From Roseburia sp. 1XD42-69 (lineage in GTDB: Bacteria; Bacillota; Clostridia; Lachnospirales; Lachnospiraceae), in the NCBI RefSeq assembly GCF_003612565.1, contig NZ_RAZG01000018.1, positions 1 to 64,000 on the forward strand: a stretch of DNA of 64,000 nt, given 5' to 3'. The notes below the pieces were generated by a model. The model made no database searches and was not told the DNA's origin. It worked only from the letters and a program-made list of their open reading frames with translations. Position numbers and translations under genes: made by a program. Below are positions 8,173 to 16,445 of this stretch, piece after piece (within the stretch, counting starts at the first letter, position 1; each line of letters opens with the position of its first letter).

Positions 8173-9261
8173 CTATAGGATAGACGCTATACCGGCGCGA
8201 ATTTGTTCCTGGCTTAAATCAGAGGTTACATAGGCATTTCCCACAGAAGAAAGTAAAACAAACTTTATTTTCCCAGCGTTCATTTTTTTGTCGGATTTGC
8301 TCACAGAAAAAATTTCATCTGCTTTTATTTTTCCTACTCTAATAGGGATTGCAAAGTGCTGCAGAGTATTTAAAATGTCCAGATACTCCTCTTTGGTAAT
8401 GCCGCCCAGCTCATAGGAAATATAAGATGCGGCAGCTATGCCGATTCCCACGCACTGCCCGTGAAAGAGCTTAAAATCGGTTAATTTTTCCACAGCATGT
8501 CCGATGGTATGTCCAAAATTCAAAAGTGCCCGCTCTCCCTCTTCCTTAGGGTCATTCTGCACTACTTCCTGCTTAATCATGCAGCTTCGGTAAATCATTT
8601 CCTCAATAATCGGTATGTTAAACAGCATAATGTCATTATAATGCTGCTGTATCCAGAGATAGTATTCTTTGTCTTTTATTAAACCGTGTTTTACTATTTC
8701 TGCCATACCTGATAAATATTGTTCCAGTGGAAGTGATTTTAGAAGGAGAATATTCATGTACACAAGTTTGGGCTGATAAAAAGCTCCCACCATATTCTTA
8801 TACTGGGAAAAATCCACGCCTGTTTTTCCTCCTATGCTGCTGTCCACCTGGGACAAGAGGCTTGTGGGAATCTGGATAAAATCAATACCCCGAAGGTAGG
8901 TAGCCGCCGTAAAGCCTGTTAAATCCCCCACGACGCCGCCTCCAAACGCAATCAGAAGGTCATGTCTGTCAAAGTGGTTTGCGATTAAAGTCTCATAGAC
9001 TTTCTGAACCGTATCCAGGTTTTTGTTCTCCTCCCCTGCGGGAAAGATAAAAGATACCACAGTGGGAAAGAAAGTCCTAAGTTCCTGCTCTAATTCTTTG
9101 AGATGAAACTCTGCGAGATTAGAGTCCGTGACAATACAGGCTTTCTGGCTGGAATCACAGCCTGCGTTTTTCAGTTTCTCAGCCATAGCGTGGAAATCCT
9201 GCTCAATTACAATATCATAGCAGGGTTTGTTTTCGTAGAAAACATTAATTATTTTTGACAT
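8173..9261 (-). CDS. aroB: 3-dehydroquinate synthase
   Basis: Second enzyme of the shikimate pathway, NAD- and metal-dependent, turning DAHP into 3-dehydroquinate. The 362 residues match the family. Visible are the glycine-rich NAD region (FGGGVVGDLTGF), the PTSLLSQVDSSIGGKTGVD segment and the metal-ligand motifs EIVKHG, GHTIGHAVE and HGQCVG. A strong AGAGGAG precedes the start. Its position between ylmH and lspA is away from other aro genes; spacing suggests it is read with the sepF cluster. Confidence 0.96.
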   Translation of the reverse strand: MSKIINVFYENKPCYDIVIEQDFHAMAEKLKNAGCDSSQKACIVTDSNLAEFHLKELEQELRTFFPTVVSFIFPAGEENKNLDTVQKVYETLIANHFDRHDLLIAFGGGVVGDLTGFTAATYLRGIDFIQIPTSLLSQVDSSIGGKTGVDFSQYKNMVGAFYQPKLVYMNILLLKSLPLEQYLSGMAEIVKHGLIKDKEYYLWIQQHYNDIMLFNIPIIEEMIYRSCMIKQEVVQNDPKEEGERALLNFGHTIGHAVEKLTDFKLFHGQCVGIGIAAASYISYELGGITKEEYLDILNTLQHFAIPIRVGKIKADEIFSVSKSDKKMNAGKIKFVLLSSVGNAYVTSDLSQEQIRAGIASIL

Positions 9262-9275
9262 ATGTCATTCTCCTC

Positions 9276-10046
9276 TTACACATATTTTTTTATATTAATT
9301 TTAGTGCGCCCTTTTTTTGTCTCTCCGGTGCATCCCAGAAAGATATATTTTCCATATCCTCGTATGGATATCGTGTCACTTTCCTTGCATTCATAGGCGT
9401 TAGAGCTTACTAGTTTTTCATTAACAAAAACTTTCTGGCCCTGTATCAGCAGGACACTTTTTGAACGGGCTTTTCCCGTGAGAAATGCCACCACACTGTC
9501 AAGCCTTGGAGAGGACACAATTCCGGAAATTTCTTTAAATTCCTGTGTAATCTGTAATTCTCCTGTCTCTGTTTTTTCCCCCCGCACCGAAGTGCGGCGT
9601 ATACTTTTCAGGGAAGATAAGAGATAATCGCTAAGCTCCTCCTCGCAAAACAGGTAATATGCCTGGTCCCTTACTTTGATATCCCCTATTTTACAGCGCT
9701 CAATTCCCAATCCCATCAATGCTCCAAGAATATCCCGGTGGGTCAGATCTTCTGCAAATTTTGGATTTACCGGCACAAACTTTAAGCAGCATATGGGAAA
9801 TTTTACCTGATATCCCGGGGTAAGAGAAAGAGCATCAGGGATAAATGACACCATCTGACGCTCTGCAAATTCGTATCCTCCAGAAAGCTTATACTGTGTT
9901 GTTAACTCAGAAACAGTCTGGAAAAACAGGTTAATTTCATTCAAATTTAAAAAATTGCTGAAAGTTACCATATCCCTTTTGTCTGCCAGACGGGATAAAT
10001 CAATAAAACGTTTTTTTAATAAAAGCTCTTCTTCTTGGTATTTCAT
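9276..10046 (-). CDS. ylmH: YlmH-family S4 RNA-binding protein
   Basis: A 256-aa cytoplasmic protein with a conserved N-terminal region and a C-terminal S4 domain (about 180-250). YlmH belongs to the division-associated ylm cluster of Gram-positive bacteria and has been linked to ribosome quality control. It sits 15 bases after sepF. In Bacillus a ylmG/yggT gene stands between sepF and ylmH and divIVA follows; neither is here. Confidence 0.9.
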   Translation of the reverse strand: MKYQEEELLLKKRFIDLSRLADKRDMVTFSNFLNLNEINLFFQTVSELTTQYKLSGGYEFAERQMVSFIPDALSLTPGYQVKFPICCLKFVPVNPKFAEDLTHRDILGALMGLGIERCKIGDIKVRDQAYYLFCEEELSDYLLSSLKSIRRTSVRGEKTETGELQITQEFKEISGIVSSPRLDSVVAFLTGKARSKSVLLIQGQKVFVNEKLVSSNAYECKESDTISIRGYGKYIFLGCTGETKKGRTKINIKKYV

Positions 10047-10061
10047 AATTCACCTTATTAT

Positions 10062-10577
10062 TTAAAAATCAGTATGTATTCCTGAACTGCTGAAAGAATC
10101 CACTAGGTTCAGAAAGTCCCCGGAAATGTCCACGGATGCCGGTGTAATAATAAAAATATAATTTGATATTTTCTGCAGATTGCCGCTGATGGCAAAACAG
10201 GAACCGGAAGTAAAATCGATAATGCGCTGGGCAATATCCACATCCAGACCTTCCACGTTTAGCACAACGGTGCGGTTTGACAATAGAGTTTCTGTAATCT
10301 CCCTTGCATCTTCCACTGTGGTAGGTTTGATTACACAGACTTCCATGCCGCTTGCGCCCTGCTTCTTTGCAGGGCGCATGGGGGTAATCTTCTGCCCCGG
10401 TTTATTTTTACTCACTGGTTCATATGTATCTTCCCGGAGGGATTCTGATTTTTCCCTGCGGGAGGTTTTTTTGCTTACTGGTGCTTCCTCTTCTTCATAA
10501 TAATCATCATCGTAAAAATCATCCTCATCATCCGGATTTAGACGCATCATATTTAAAAAACTATCAAGTACTCCCAT
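10062..10577 (-). CDS. sepF: Cell division protein SepF
   Basis: SepF binds the FtsZ C-terminus and the membrane and aligns FtsZ filaments. The 171-aa protein has the expected parts: an N-terminal amphipathic segment (MGVLDSFLNMMRL), an acidic and basic linker (about 17-75), and a C-terminal globular domain (about 78-165) with NRTVVLNVEGLD and RIIDFTSGSCFAI. AGGAGAACC precedes the ATG. It lies between yggS and ylmH in the conserved order. Confidence 0.96.
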   Translation of the reverse strand: MGVLDSFLNMMRLNPDDEDDFYDDDYYEEEEAPVSKKTSRREKSESLREDTYEPVSKNKPGQKITPMRPAKKQGASGMEVCVIKPTTVEDAREITETLLSNRTVVLNVEGLDVDIAQRIIDFTSGSCFAISGNLQKISNYIFIITPASVDISGDFLNLVDSFSSSGIHTDF

Positions 10578-10592
10578 GAAAGGTTCTCCTAA

Positions 10593-11285
10593 CTATTTAT
10601 TGTAATTTCTGGCCCCGAAGATTCCGGTGCCAACACGGACGATGGTAGCCCCCTCTTCAATAGCCACCATATAATCTCCCGTCATGCCCATAGATAGAAT
10701 ATCCATAGATACATTATCAATGTTTTTTGCAGCTATGTCAACAGATAATTCCTTAATTTCCCGAAAATAGGCTCTATTCTCCTCAGGATTTTCCACAAAG
10801 GGCGCAATTGTCATAAGTCCTTTGATGCGCAGGCTGTCCAGTTTTGATATCTCTGTCACAAGCTGAAGGGTCTCTTCCCGGGAAATTCCAAATTTTGTGG
10901 CCTCCCCGGCAATATTCACTTGTATCAGCACAGGTACAATGCGCTTTATCTTTTTGGCCTGAATATTGATTTCCTCCGCCAGACGGTAGGTATCCACAGA
11001 ATGGATCAAAGCCACATCCCCGATAATGTATTTTACCTTATTTCTCTGAAGATGTCCAATCATATGCCATTTCATGTCCTTTGGCATCTCTTCTCTTTTA
11101 TCGCAGATTTCCTGAACCTTATTTTCCCCAAAGTCCCGGACTCCGCAGTTATAAATCTCCTGGAGCATGGAGACAGGTTTTGTCTTGCTCACTGCCACAA
11201 GAGTTACCTCTTCCCTCTTTCGCCCGGCGTTTTTGCAGGCTTGTGCTATATTTTCTTGGACATGTGTTAAATTTTCCTTTAACAT
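10593..11285 (-). CDS. YggS-family pyridoxal phosphate homeostasis protein
   Basis: A 230-aa single-domain PLP-binding protein of the alanine-racemase-like fold. The PLP lysine is K34 in the motif VAVSKTKP; the phosphate-binding end SMGMTGDY is near the C-terminus. The family manages intracellular PLP and has no firmly known reaction. It is directly upstream of sepF (ylmE in the Bacillus cluster) with a GAAGGAAATAG ribosome site. Confidence 0.95.
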   Translation of the reverse strand: MLKENLTHVQENIAQACKNAGRKREEVTLVAVSKTKPVSMLQEIYNCGVRDFGENKVQEICDKREEMPKDMKWHMIGHLQRNKVKYIIGDVALIHSVDTYRLAEEINIQAKKIKRIVPVLIQVNIAGEATKFGISREETLQLVTEISKLDSLRIKGLMTIAPFVENPEENRAYFREIKELSVDIAAKNIDNVSMDILSMGMTGDYMVAIEEGATIVRVGTGIFGARNYNK

Positions 11286-11311
11286 TTCTATTTCCTTCTT
11301 TCTCTTTCTAT

Positions 11312-12703
11312 TTAGTCATTAATCAATGCATTTTCCGTAACGGCGTTTCCGTCCAGTGCGATATGGTCGTACAGGGAAATGCCGTAGTCCGTGTCGCTGC
11401 GGATAATGGAGTACTCATTATTTTGGTAAATAATGTCAATCTGTTTAAAAACCGCATATCCTTTGTTGATATTGTAAATTCCCTCCAGCTTTGCCGTGTC
11501 TTTTACAGTGTAAGTTTCACTGGAATTTGGCTTTATAATCACATCTCCCTCGGCTATATTTTCTCCGTCCACATAATATTCATATTCTGTGGCAAAATAT
11601 ATTTCAGGGACGACAAATTCTTCTGTGGAAACGCCGTTTTTGTCTGTACGCCGCCGTACAACGCCTTCCCTGTCGGAATTATCCCCCTTCTGGAAATATT
11701 CCATGGGCAGGGTAAAAAAGTCCTTTGCGGCGATGGAGGAATTGGGAATTTTTAGTCCCGTCTCCTCGTCAAACAAAAGTTCCAGTTCCACAAAACGCTC
11801 TGTGGCAAACCTTACCATAGAATTGTGCAAAGACAGTATCATATAGGTAGTGTCGCCTTTCTCCACAGTCTCAAAGGGAATGCGCAGAATAGAGTTATCT
11901 TTTTTAAATTTTACACGCACAGTGGTGGAATCCCGGAGCAGGCGCTTGGTGTCCAGGGTAATGGGAATGATAAGATTCCATTTTTCACTGGTAATAATTT
12001 TGTAAGCGTTATCCCCGGATTCCACGGTGGGCCTGTCCTTTAAATTTATTTTTGCGTATCTGGATTCGTCAAACATTTCCTCCGTGAAATTTTCTGGGGT
12101 AACCCCTTCATAGCCGTCTGTATAATACACGACTACCCCGTCTCTGGCCGCAGTCCCTTTATGGAACGTGGCATTGCTCTCTGCCATAGTTACCGCATCA
12201 GAGATGGAATCTAAGGCCTCTATGCTTAAAGCCTCCGATATCCGGGAATTTAAATCGCTTTTAAATGTGTAGATGTCATAAAATGTTTTCCAACTGTAAC
12301 TTTTTCCAAATTCGGAAATATGGTTCTGGATATCTGCCAAGTCCTCCTGGGAGAGCTTGGAGGCATCCTGGCTGGCCTGGTTTATCTGCTTTGCGATATA
12401 GCCGTCTGTATCCACAGAGTACACCAGATCCCCCGCACCTACCTTTGATGCGTCTTTTACATAGTAATTAATGGAGCCTGCCCTGTCCGTGGGAAAAACT
12501 TCCTCTTTTCTTAGGGCAAGGCCCGTATAGGAATTATTGATGGCTATGGTGCCCTGTACCACTTCATATACAGAGGTATGGGTGGACGTAAAATAAGAAT
12601 ATACATAAAACATCATATAAATGAAAATAATTCCAAATGTAATAAATCCTATATTTAAATGAAATGGCTTACGATACCGCACTACTTTCTTGCTTTTTGC
12701 CAC
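11312..12703 (-). CDS. HlyD-like membrane-anchored protein of the sepF cluster
   Basis: I place the start at a GTG (12701-12703) with AAAGGCGG seven bases upstream; the open frame continues 15 codons further without a ribosome site. The 463-aa product has a basic N-terminus, one membrane helix (about 18-38) and a long extracytoplasmic part with split biotinyl-lipoyl-like strands (an early GDLVYSVD, a late EGDVIIKPNSSETY), the pattern of HlyD-type adaptors. No ABC transporter or outer-membrane partner is nearby. It is first in the yggS-sepF-ylmH operon, which suggests a role at the division site rather than export; that is inference. Confidence 0.75.
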   Translation of the reverse strand: MAKSKKVVRYRKPFHLNIGFITFGIIFIYMMFYVYSYFTSTHTSVYEVVQGTIAINNSYTGLALRKEEVFPTDRAGSINYYVKDASKVGAGDLVYSVDTDGYIAKQINQASQDASKLSQEDLADIQNHISEFGKSYSWKTFYDIYTFKSDLNSRISEALSIEALDSISDAVTMAESNATFHKGTAARDGVVVYYTDGYEGVTPENFTEEMFDESRYAKINLKDRPTVESGDNAYKIITSEKWNLIIPITLDTKRLLRDSTTVRVKFKKDNSILRIPFETVEKGDTTYMILSLHNSMVRFATERFVELELLFDEETGLKIPNSSIAAKDFFTLPMEYFQKGDNSDREGVVRRRTDKNGVSTEEFVVPEIYFATEYEYYVDGENIAEGDVIIKPNSSETYTVKDTAKLEGIYNINKGYAVFKQIDIIYQNNEYSIIRSDTDYGISLYDHIALDGNAVTENALIND

Positions 12704-12817
12704 AAAAATACCGCCTTTACAATTAAATTCTAAATTATATTGTAACATTTTCGGTGAAAGAAAACAATGTATAATACACAGGAAAAAAGAAATACTAAGA
12801 AAAAAGGAGGTATGTTT

Positions 12818-13030
12818 ATGAACTCAAAAGTATTAGACTATATATTGCTCACCCTTGTGATTATCGGCGCAGTAAACTGGGGATTAATCGGGTTTTTCCG
12901 CTTTGATCTGGTTGCATTTCTCTTTGGGGATATGTCCTGGGTTTCCAGAATCGTATATGCCCTTGTGGGTATCGGCGGCATCTATCTGCTCAGTGTATAC
13001 GGCAGAATCCGCAGCATTGAGCAGGCTTAA
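12818..13030 (+). CDS. DUF378 small membrane protein
   Basis: Of the in-frame starts I choose the ATG at 12818, seven bases after AAAGGAGG, giving 70 residues. Two hydrophobic helices with NWGLIGFF and VYALVGIGGIYLLS match the DUF378 (YuzA) family, whose function is unknown. It is a single gene between the divergent HlyD-like gene and a convergent P-loop gene. A TATAAT at 12770-12775 lacks a clear -35. Confidence 0.88.
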   Translation: MNSKVLDYILLTLVIIGAVNWGLIGFFRFDLVAFLFGDMSWVSRIVYALVGIGGIYLLSVYGRIRSIEQA

Positions 13031-13048
13031 CCCAAAGGATGCAAGAAG

Positions 13049-13075
13049 AAAGGACTGCCCTTGTGACAGTCCTTT
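13049..13075. terminator. Bidirectional terminator between convergent genes
   Basis: AAAGGACTG (13049-13057) pairs with CAGTCCTTT (13067-13075) around a 9-base loop, with A-rich and T-rich flanks, between the DUF378 gene and the minus-strand P-loop gene. Confidence 0.8.
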
Positions 13076-13090
13076 TATCCTATGTAGTAT

Positions 13091-13510
13091 TTACAGGGAA
13101 ACAATGAGTTTTGCCTTTGCACATTCCGGAAGTTCATTCTCATTTTTTGAAACGCTTAAAACAATTTTCACATTATACTTTTCACTGATAATATCCAATT
13201 TCTCAATGGCATGTGTAATTTCATCGTCTTTCATATTGGAAATTGTGAGGAAACTGTCAAGATAAAGTTCTTCCAAGTCGTTATCCTGTGATACGATTCC
13301 GCAAATAAATCCCATAAACTCGTCACAATTTGTAATAGGATAATCTGTTACGTTTACAAGACGGACTCTGTTGCTCAGCTCGTACATATGCTTCTGGCTT
13401 TTATCCAGATACACGATATTACCATTTGCCGCCATAACCGCAGCATTTACCGTCTCTAATAGCTTTTTTGTCTTTCCTTTTCCCTTTTCCCCTGCAATAA
13501 TTTGAACCAT
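13091..13510 (-). CDS. Small P-loop protein, unknown function
   Basis: Two ATGs are available; I choose the second (13510) because AGGAGG is eight bases before it but only two before the first. The 139-aa product starts with a Walker-A-like motif (IIAGEKGKGKTK, 4-15), then a strand ending in VYLDKSQ and a C-terminal segment IVLSVSKNENELP. Relatives in Clostridia are sometimes labelled PilT-like, but there is no Walker B or PilT signature here. It has its own consensus promoter. A role in ATP or GTP binding is plausible only. Confidence 0.72.
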   Translation of the reverse strand: MVQIIAGEKGKGKTKKLLETVNAAVMAANGNIVYLDKSQKHMYELSNRVRLVNVTDYPITNCDEFMGFICGIVSQDNDLEELYLDSFLTISNMKDDEITHAIEKLDIISEKYNVKIVLSVSKNENELPECAKAKLIVSL

Positions 13511-13577
13511 GGCCATTTCCTCCTGTTTTCTCTCTTCAAAAATCCATGCTGTCTTGTGAATTTTTTTCTATAAAATA

Positions 13578-13606
13578 ATTATAATTTATATGTAATGAAA
13601 ATTCAA
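13578..13606 (-). promoter_or_regulatory. Sigma-A promoter of the small P-loop gene
   Basis: TTGAAT (13601-13606) and TATAAT (13578-13583) on the minus strand are separated by 17 bases, about 70 bases before the start codon. Confidence 0.75.
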
Positions 13607-13645
13607 CCGCTAATTGGTACAACTGTGAAAAAACCTGTAAGAATC

Positions 13646-14647
13646 TTAAGAATTGCCGGTAAAACCATACAATAATTCATTCATGTAGTAATACAGATTA
13701 TTCCGGCAGTCCGCCTTCATAACTATGGAGACAATCTGCTCATTATTGCTGTTGGTGGAGTAAAGCACCAGACAGTATCCCGCTGCATGGGTAGTCCCTG
13801 TCTTTCCGCCGATTACGGTAATTCCCCTGGGGGCATCCTCTGTTCCCATAAGGTATTTATTTGTGCTGTTCCACACTTGTTCCACAGTCATTCCATCTTT
13901 GTCCAGATACTGAGCCGTGTACTCTGTCTCGGTGATGAGATCAATAAATTGGGGATTTTGTATGGCTGCCTGGAAAAAGAGATACATGTCATAAACGGTT
14001 GTGTAGTGGTCTTCGTCCTGCAGGCCGTTGGAATTTACAAAATGGGAATCTAAGGCTCCAAGGGCCTTTGCCTCCTCATTCATAAGCTTTGCAAATTCTT
14101 CCACGCTCCCTGAAATTCCCTCGGCGATTACAATGGCAGCATCATTGCCGCTGCGCATCATAAGGCCGTAAAGAAGCTGTTTTAAGGACAGGTAATCTCC
14201 CTCTTTTAAATTGCACACGGAGGAATCGATTTCCTGATCCGCCGCCCTGGCGCTGACCTGGTAGATGCTGTCTAAATCCCCGTACTTTAATGCCACATAG
14301 GCGGTGAGAATTTTTGTTGTGCTGGCCGGATATACTTTTTCATAAATATTCTGGCAGTAAGTTACTTCTTTTGTATCAAGGTTAAATACACCTGCAGCCT
14401 TTGCCACCTGGGAATCCGTCTTTTCGATTCCAAGGGCTTTTCCGTCGGAAATACAGTATTTTTCAGCAAAAAAAGGATATGTATTCTGCAGGGATGTATC
14501 CTCCACAGATACCATTTGATATTTCTGGGATGTCTGGTAGATTTGATAGGCATCCGAAAAGGTAACTTCCTTATTTTTTTCGCCGCATCCGGGTAAAAGC
14601 AGGCAGAGAAAAAGCAGGCATGTCAGTTTTCTATTTATACATTTCAC
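13646..14647 (-). CDS. D-alanyl-D-alanine carboxypeptidase, S11 family lipoprotein
   Basis: A penicillin-binding DacA-type enzyme that removes the terminal D-Ala of peptidoglycan stem peptides outside the membrane. The 333 residues begin with a lipoprotein signal (LLLPGC, Cys21 as lipid anchor) rather than the usual C-terminal amphipathic anchor. Active-site motifs are STTK (109-112), SGN (166-168) and KTG (282-284). The start is a GTG overlapping the MgsA-like gene by 17 bases. It is the last gene of the long shape and division operon. Confidence 0.93.
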   Translation of the reverse strand: MKCINRKLTCLLFLCLLLPGCGEKNKEVTFSDAYQIYQTSQKYQMVSVEDTSLQNTYPFFAEKYCISDGKALGIEKTDSQVAKAAGVFNLDTKEVTYCQNIYEKVYPASTTKILTAYVALKYGDLDSIYQVSARAADQEIDSSVCNLKEGDYLSLKQLLYGLMMRSGNDAAIVIAEGISGSVEEFAKLMNEEAKALGALDSHFVNSNGLQDEDHYTTVYDMYLFFQAAIQNPQFIDLITETEYTAQYLDKDGMTVEQVWNSTNKYLMGTEDAPRGITVIGGKTGTTHAAGYCLVLYSTNSNNEQIVSIVMKADCRNNLYYYMNELLYGFTGNS

Positions 14648-15026
14648 GCCACTCTAAGTCTCCTCGGTCTAAAGATTTAATCAATAATTCTGCTGTTGCA
14701 AGGTTGGTTGCCAGCGGGATATTGTGGGTGTCACAGAGACGAACCACACTGTCCACGTCAGGTTCATGGGACTTAGGCGTCAGAGGGTCCCTTAAAAATA
14801 TAACCAGATCTATTTCGTTGTGCTCAATCTGGGCGCCTAGCTGCTGGGCGCCGCCCAGATGGCCTGCAAGATATTTATGAATGGTTAAATTTGCCACTTC
14901 CTCTATCAGCCGTCCCGTTGTCCCAGTGGCAAACAGTTCATTTTTACAGAGGATTCCTCTGTAGGCAATACAAAAGTTCTGCATTAATTTTTTCTTCGAG
15001 TCATGTGCGATAAGTCCGATGTTCAT
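14631..15026 (-). CDS. Methylglyoxal-synthase-like protein lacking the catalytic aspartate
   Basis: The 131 residues align without gaps to methylglyoxal synthase: HD at 8-9, phosphate-binding GTTG (35-38), RDPL (79-82), HEPD (87-90) and ATNLATAE. In the E. coli enzyme the catalytic base is Asp71 in GPMGGDQQ; here the matching segment is GHLGGAQQ (55-62) with Ala60, encoded GCC where GAC would be expected. It may therefore bind a phosphate ligand without making methylglyoxal. It overlaps rodA and the carboxypeptidase gene, so it is translated within the cell-shape operon. Family fold is certain; activity is doubtful. Confidence 0.85.
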   Translation of the reverse strand: MNIGLIAHDSKKKLMQNFCIAYRGILCKNELFATGTTGRLIEEVANLTIHKYLAGHLGGAQQLGAQIEHNEIDLVIFLRDPLTPKSHEPDVDSVVRLCDTHNIPLATNLATAELLIKSLDRGDLEWREMYK

Positions 15027-16144
15027 GTTAAGTCCCCCATTCCGTATTTTCTAGGCTGTAGTCCTACATTGAGAACCAGTCCGATTCCCATGTAGAGGGT
15101 GAGCAGTGATGTCAAACCGTAACTGACAAAAGGCAGCGGCAGGCCGGTGTTGGGCATAAGTCCGGTGGTTACACAAATATTTACAAAACTCTGAAAACAA
15201 ACCAAAGATGCGATTCCGCAGCAAATCAGCCTTCCGGAAAGATCCTTTGCCTTCCTTGCAACAAGAATGCATTCCAGCGCGATAAGCAGCAAAAGCACAA
15301 TTACAATGACTGAACCCATAAAACCCAATTCTTCCCCCACGATTGCAAAAATGAAATCTGTCTGGGGTTCTGCGATAAAATTACCGTTTTTTACAGATGT
15401 TATCTGGCTGTTATATAAGCCTTTTCCCCACAACTGTCCGGAACCGATAGCCATTTTGGAATTGAGCTGCTGGTAAGCAGCATCCGCATATTTTTCCGGT
15501 TCCAGCCATGCCATAATACGTTTGTACTGGTAAGGATCCAGTATTTTCTGGTCAGGCTGTAAGATAAGGCTGATAAATATAATCATGGTGGGCAGGCTGA
15601 CTGCCAAAACACCTATTACTATTTTATAACTTAATCCCGCAATAAACAAGAGGGCAACAAAAATTAATGCCGTTACAATTGTGGTGGACAAATCCGGTTG
15701 CTTTTTAATTAGAATCAGTGGAATTCCTGCTAATATAAAGGATTCCGCCAAAATTTTAACTGTGTTTAAATTTTCCTGGTGTTTCATAAAAAAATAGGCA
15801 AAAAATAGAATAATAATTATTTTTGACAATTCCGAAGGCTGAAACCGAATACCTGCAATGGTTACCCACCGGGTGGAGCCATTGGTATTTTCTCCCATAT
15901 ATCTTACCATAACAAGCAGTATAATGTTGATAAAATAGAATATCCAGCTGAATTTCAACAGAAAAGAATAATCTATCATGGAAACCATAACCATAAGCCC
16001 AATTCCCATCACAAGCCCCATAATCTGTTTATTCTGCACAGATTCCCTGGCACTGCCTATTACCAGTATTCCAATGATTGTAAGTACCAGAACATATAAG
16101 ATCAGTCTGAAATTATAATTTCGTAGTTTTATTTGTTTCAGCAT
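15023..16144 (-). CDS. rodA: Rod-shape/peptidoglycan polymerase, RodA/FtsW/SpoVE family
   Basis: A polytopic membrane glycosyltransferase that polymerises lipid II. The 373 residues contain about ten hydrophobic helices and the SEDS signatures: GSTRWVTIAGIRFQPSELSK, QPDLSTT and the C-terminal TGLMPNTGLPLPFVSYG. I call RodA rather than FtsW or SpoVE because mreBCD, PBP2 and minCDE are in the same operon. It overlaps the next gene by four bases. Confidence 0.93.
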   Translation of the reverse strand: MLKQIKLRNYNFRLILYVLVLTIIGILVIGSARESVQNKQIMGLVMGIGLMVMVSMIDYSFLLKFSWIFYFINIILLVMVRYMGENTNGSTRWVTIAGIRFQPSELSKIIIILFFAYFFMKHQENLNTVKILAESFILAGIPLILIKKQPDLSTTIVTALIFVALLFIAGLSYKIVIGVLAVSLPTMIIFISLILQPDQKILDPYQYKRIMAWLEPEKYADAAYQQLNSKMAIGSGQLWGKGLYNSQITSVKNGNFIAEPQTDFIFAIVGEELGFMGSVIVIVLLLLIALECILVARKAKDLSGRLICCGIASLVCFQSFVNICVTTGLMPNTGLPLPFVSYGLTSLLTLYMGIGLVLNVGLQPRKYGMGDLT

Positions 16145-16152
16145 AAAAATTC

Positions 16153-16431
16153 CTATCTTCCAGAGGAGTGATGCAGTTCCTTGATTGGGATATTTGCATA
16201 CAGCGCAGGAACTGTTCCGTTGTTGTTTTCTGATTCTGTCTGGGTAATCTGGATATCCAGCCCTTCCGCATCTATCTCCATGTATTTTGATATTACATTG
16301 ATAATATCATTCTTAATTTTCTCCATAACTTCCGGTGAACAGTTGGCGCGATCCGAGACAAGTACAAATTTCAGACGGTCTTTTGCCACATCACCGGAGT
16401 TTTTCTTCTTAAAAAAGTCCGCTAATGCCAT
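16153..16431 (-). CDS. minE: Cell division topological specificity factor MinE
   Basis: The usual MALADFF-type start at 16431 has AGAGGAG five bases upstream, so I prefer it to the ATG at 16446 that overlaps minD's stop. The 92-aa protein has the N-terminal MinD-activating segment (RLKFVLVSDR, about 20-29) and the C-terminal dimer domain. It stimulates MinD ATPase and drives pole-to-pole movement. Firmicutes with MinE are mostly Clostridia, supporting the taxonomic reading. Confidence 0.95.
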   Translation of the reverse strand: MALADFFKKKNSGDVAKDRLKFVLVSDRANCSPEVMEKIKNDIINVISKYMEIDAEGLDIQITQTESENNNGTVPALYANIPIKELHHSSGR

Positions 16432-16445
16432 TTTTTCTCCTCTCA

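Noticed and set aside
13091-13510. PilT-type twitching ATPase
   Set aside because: Only a P-loop-like motif is present; the Walker B, Asp-box and His-box of PilT are absent and the protein is far too short.
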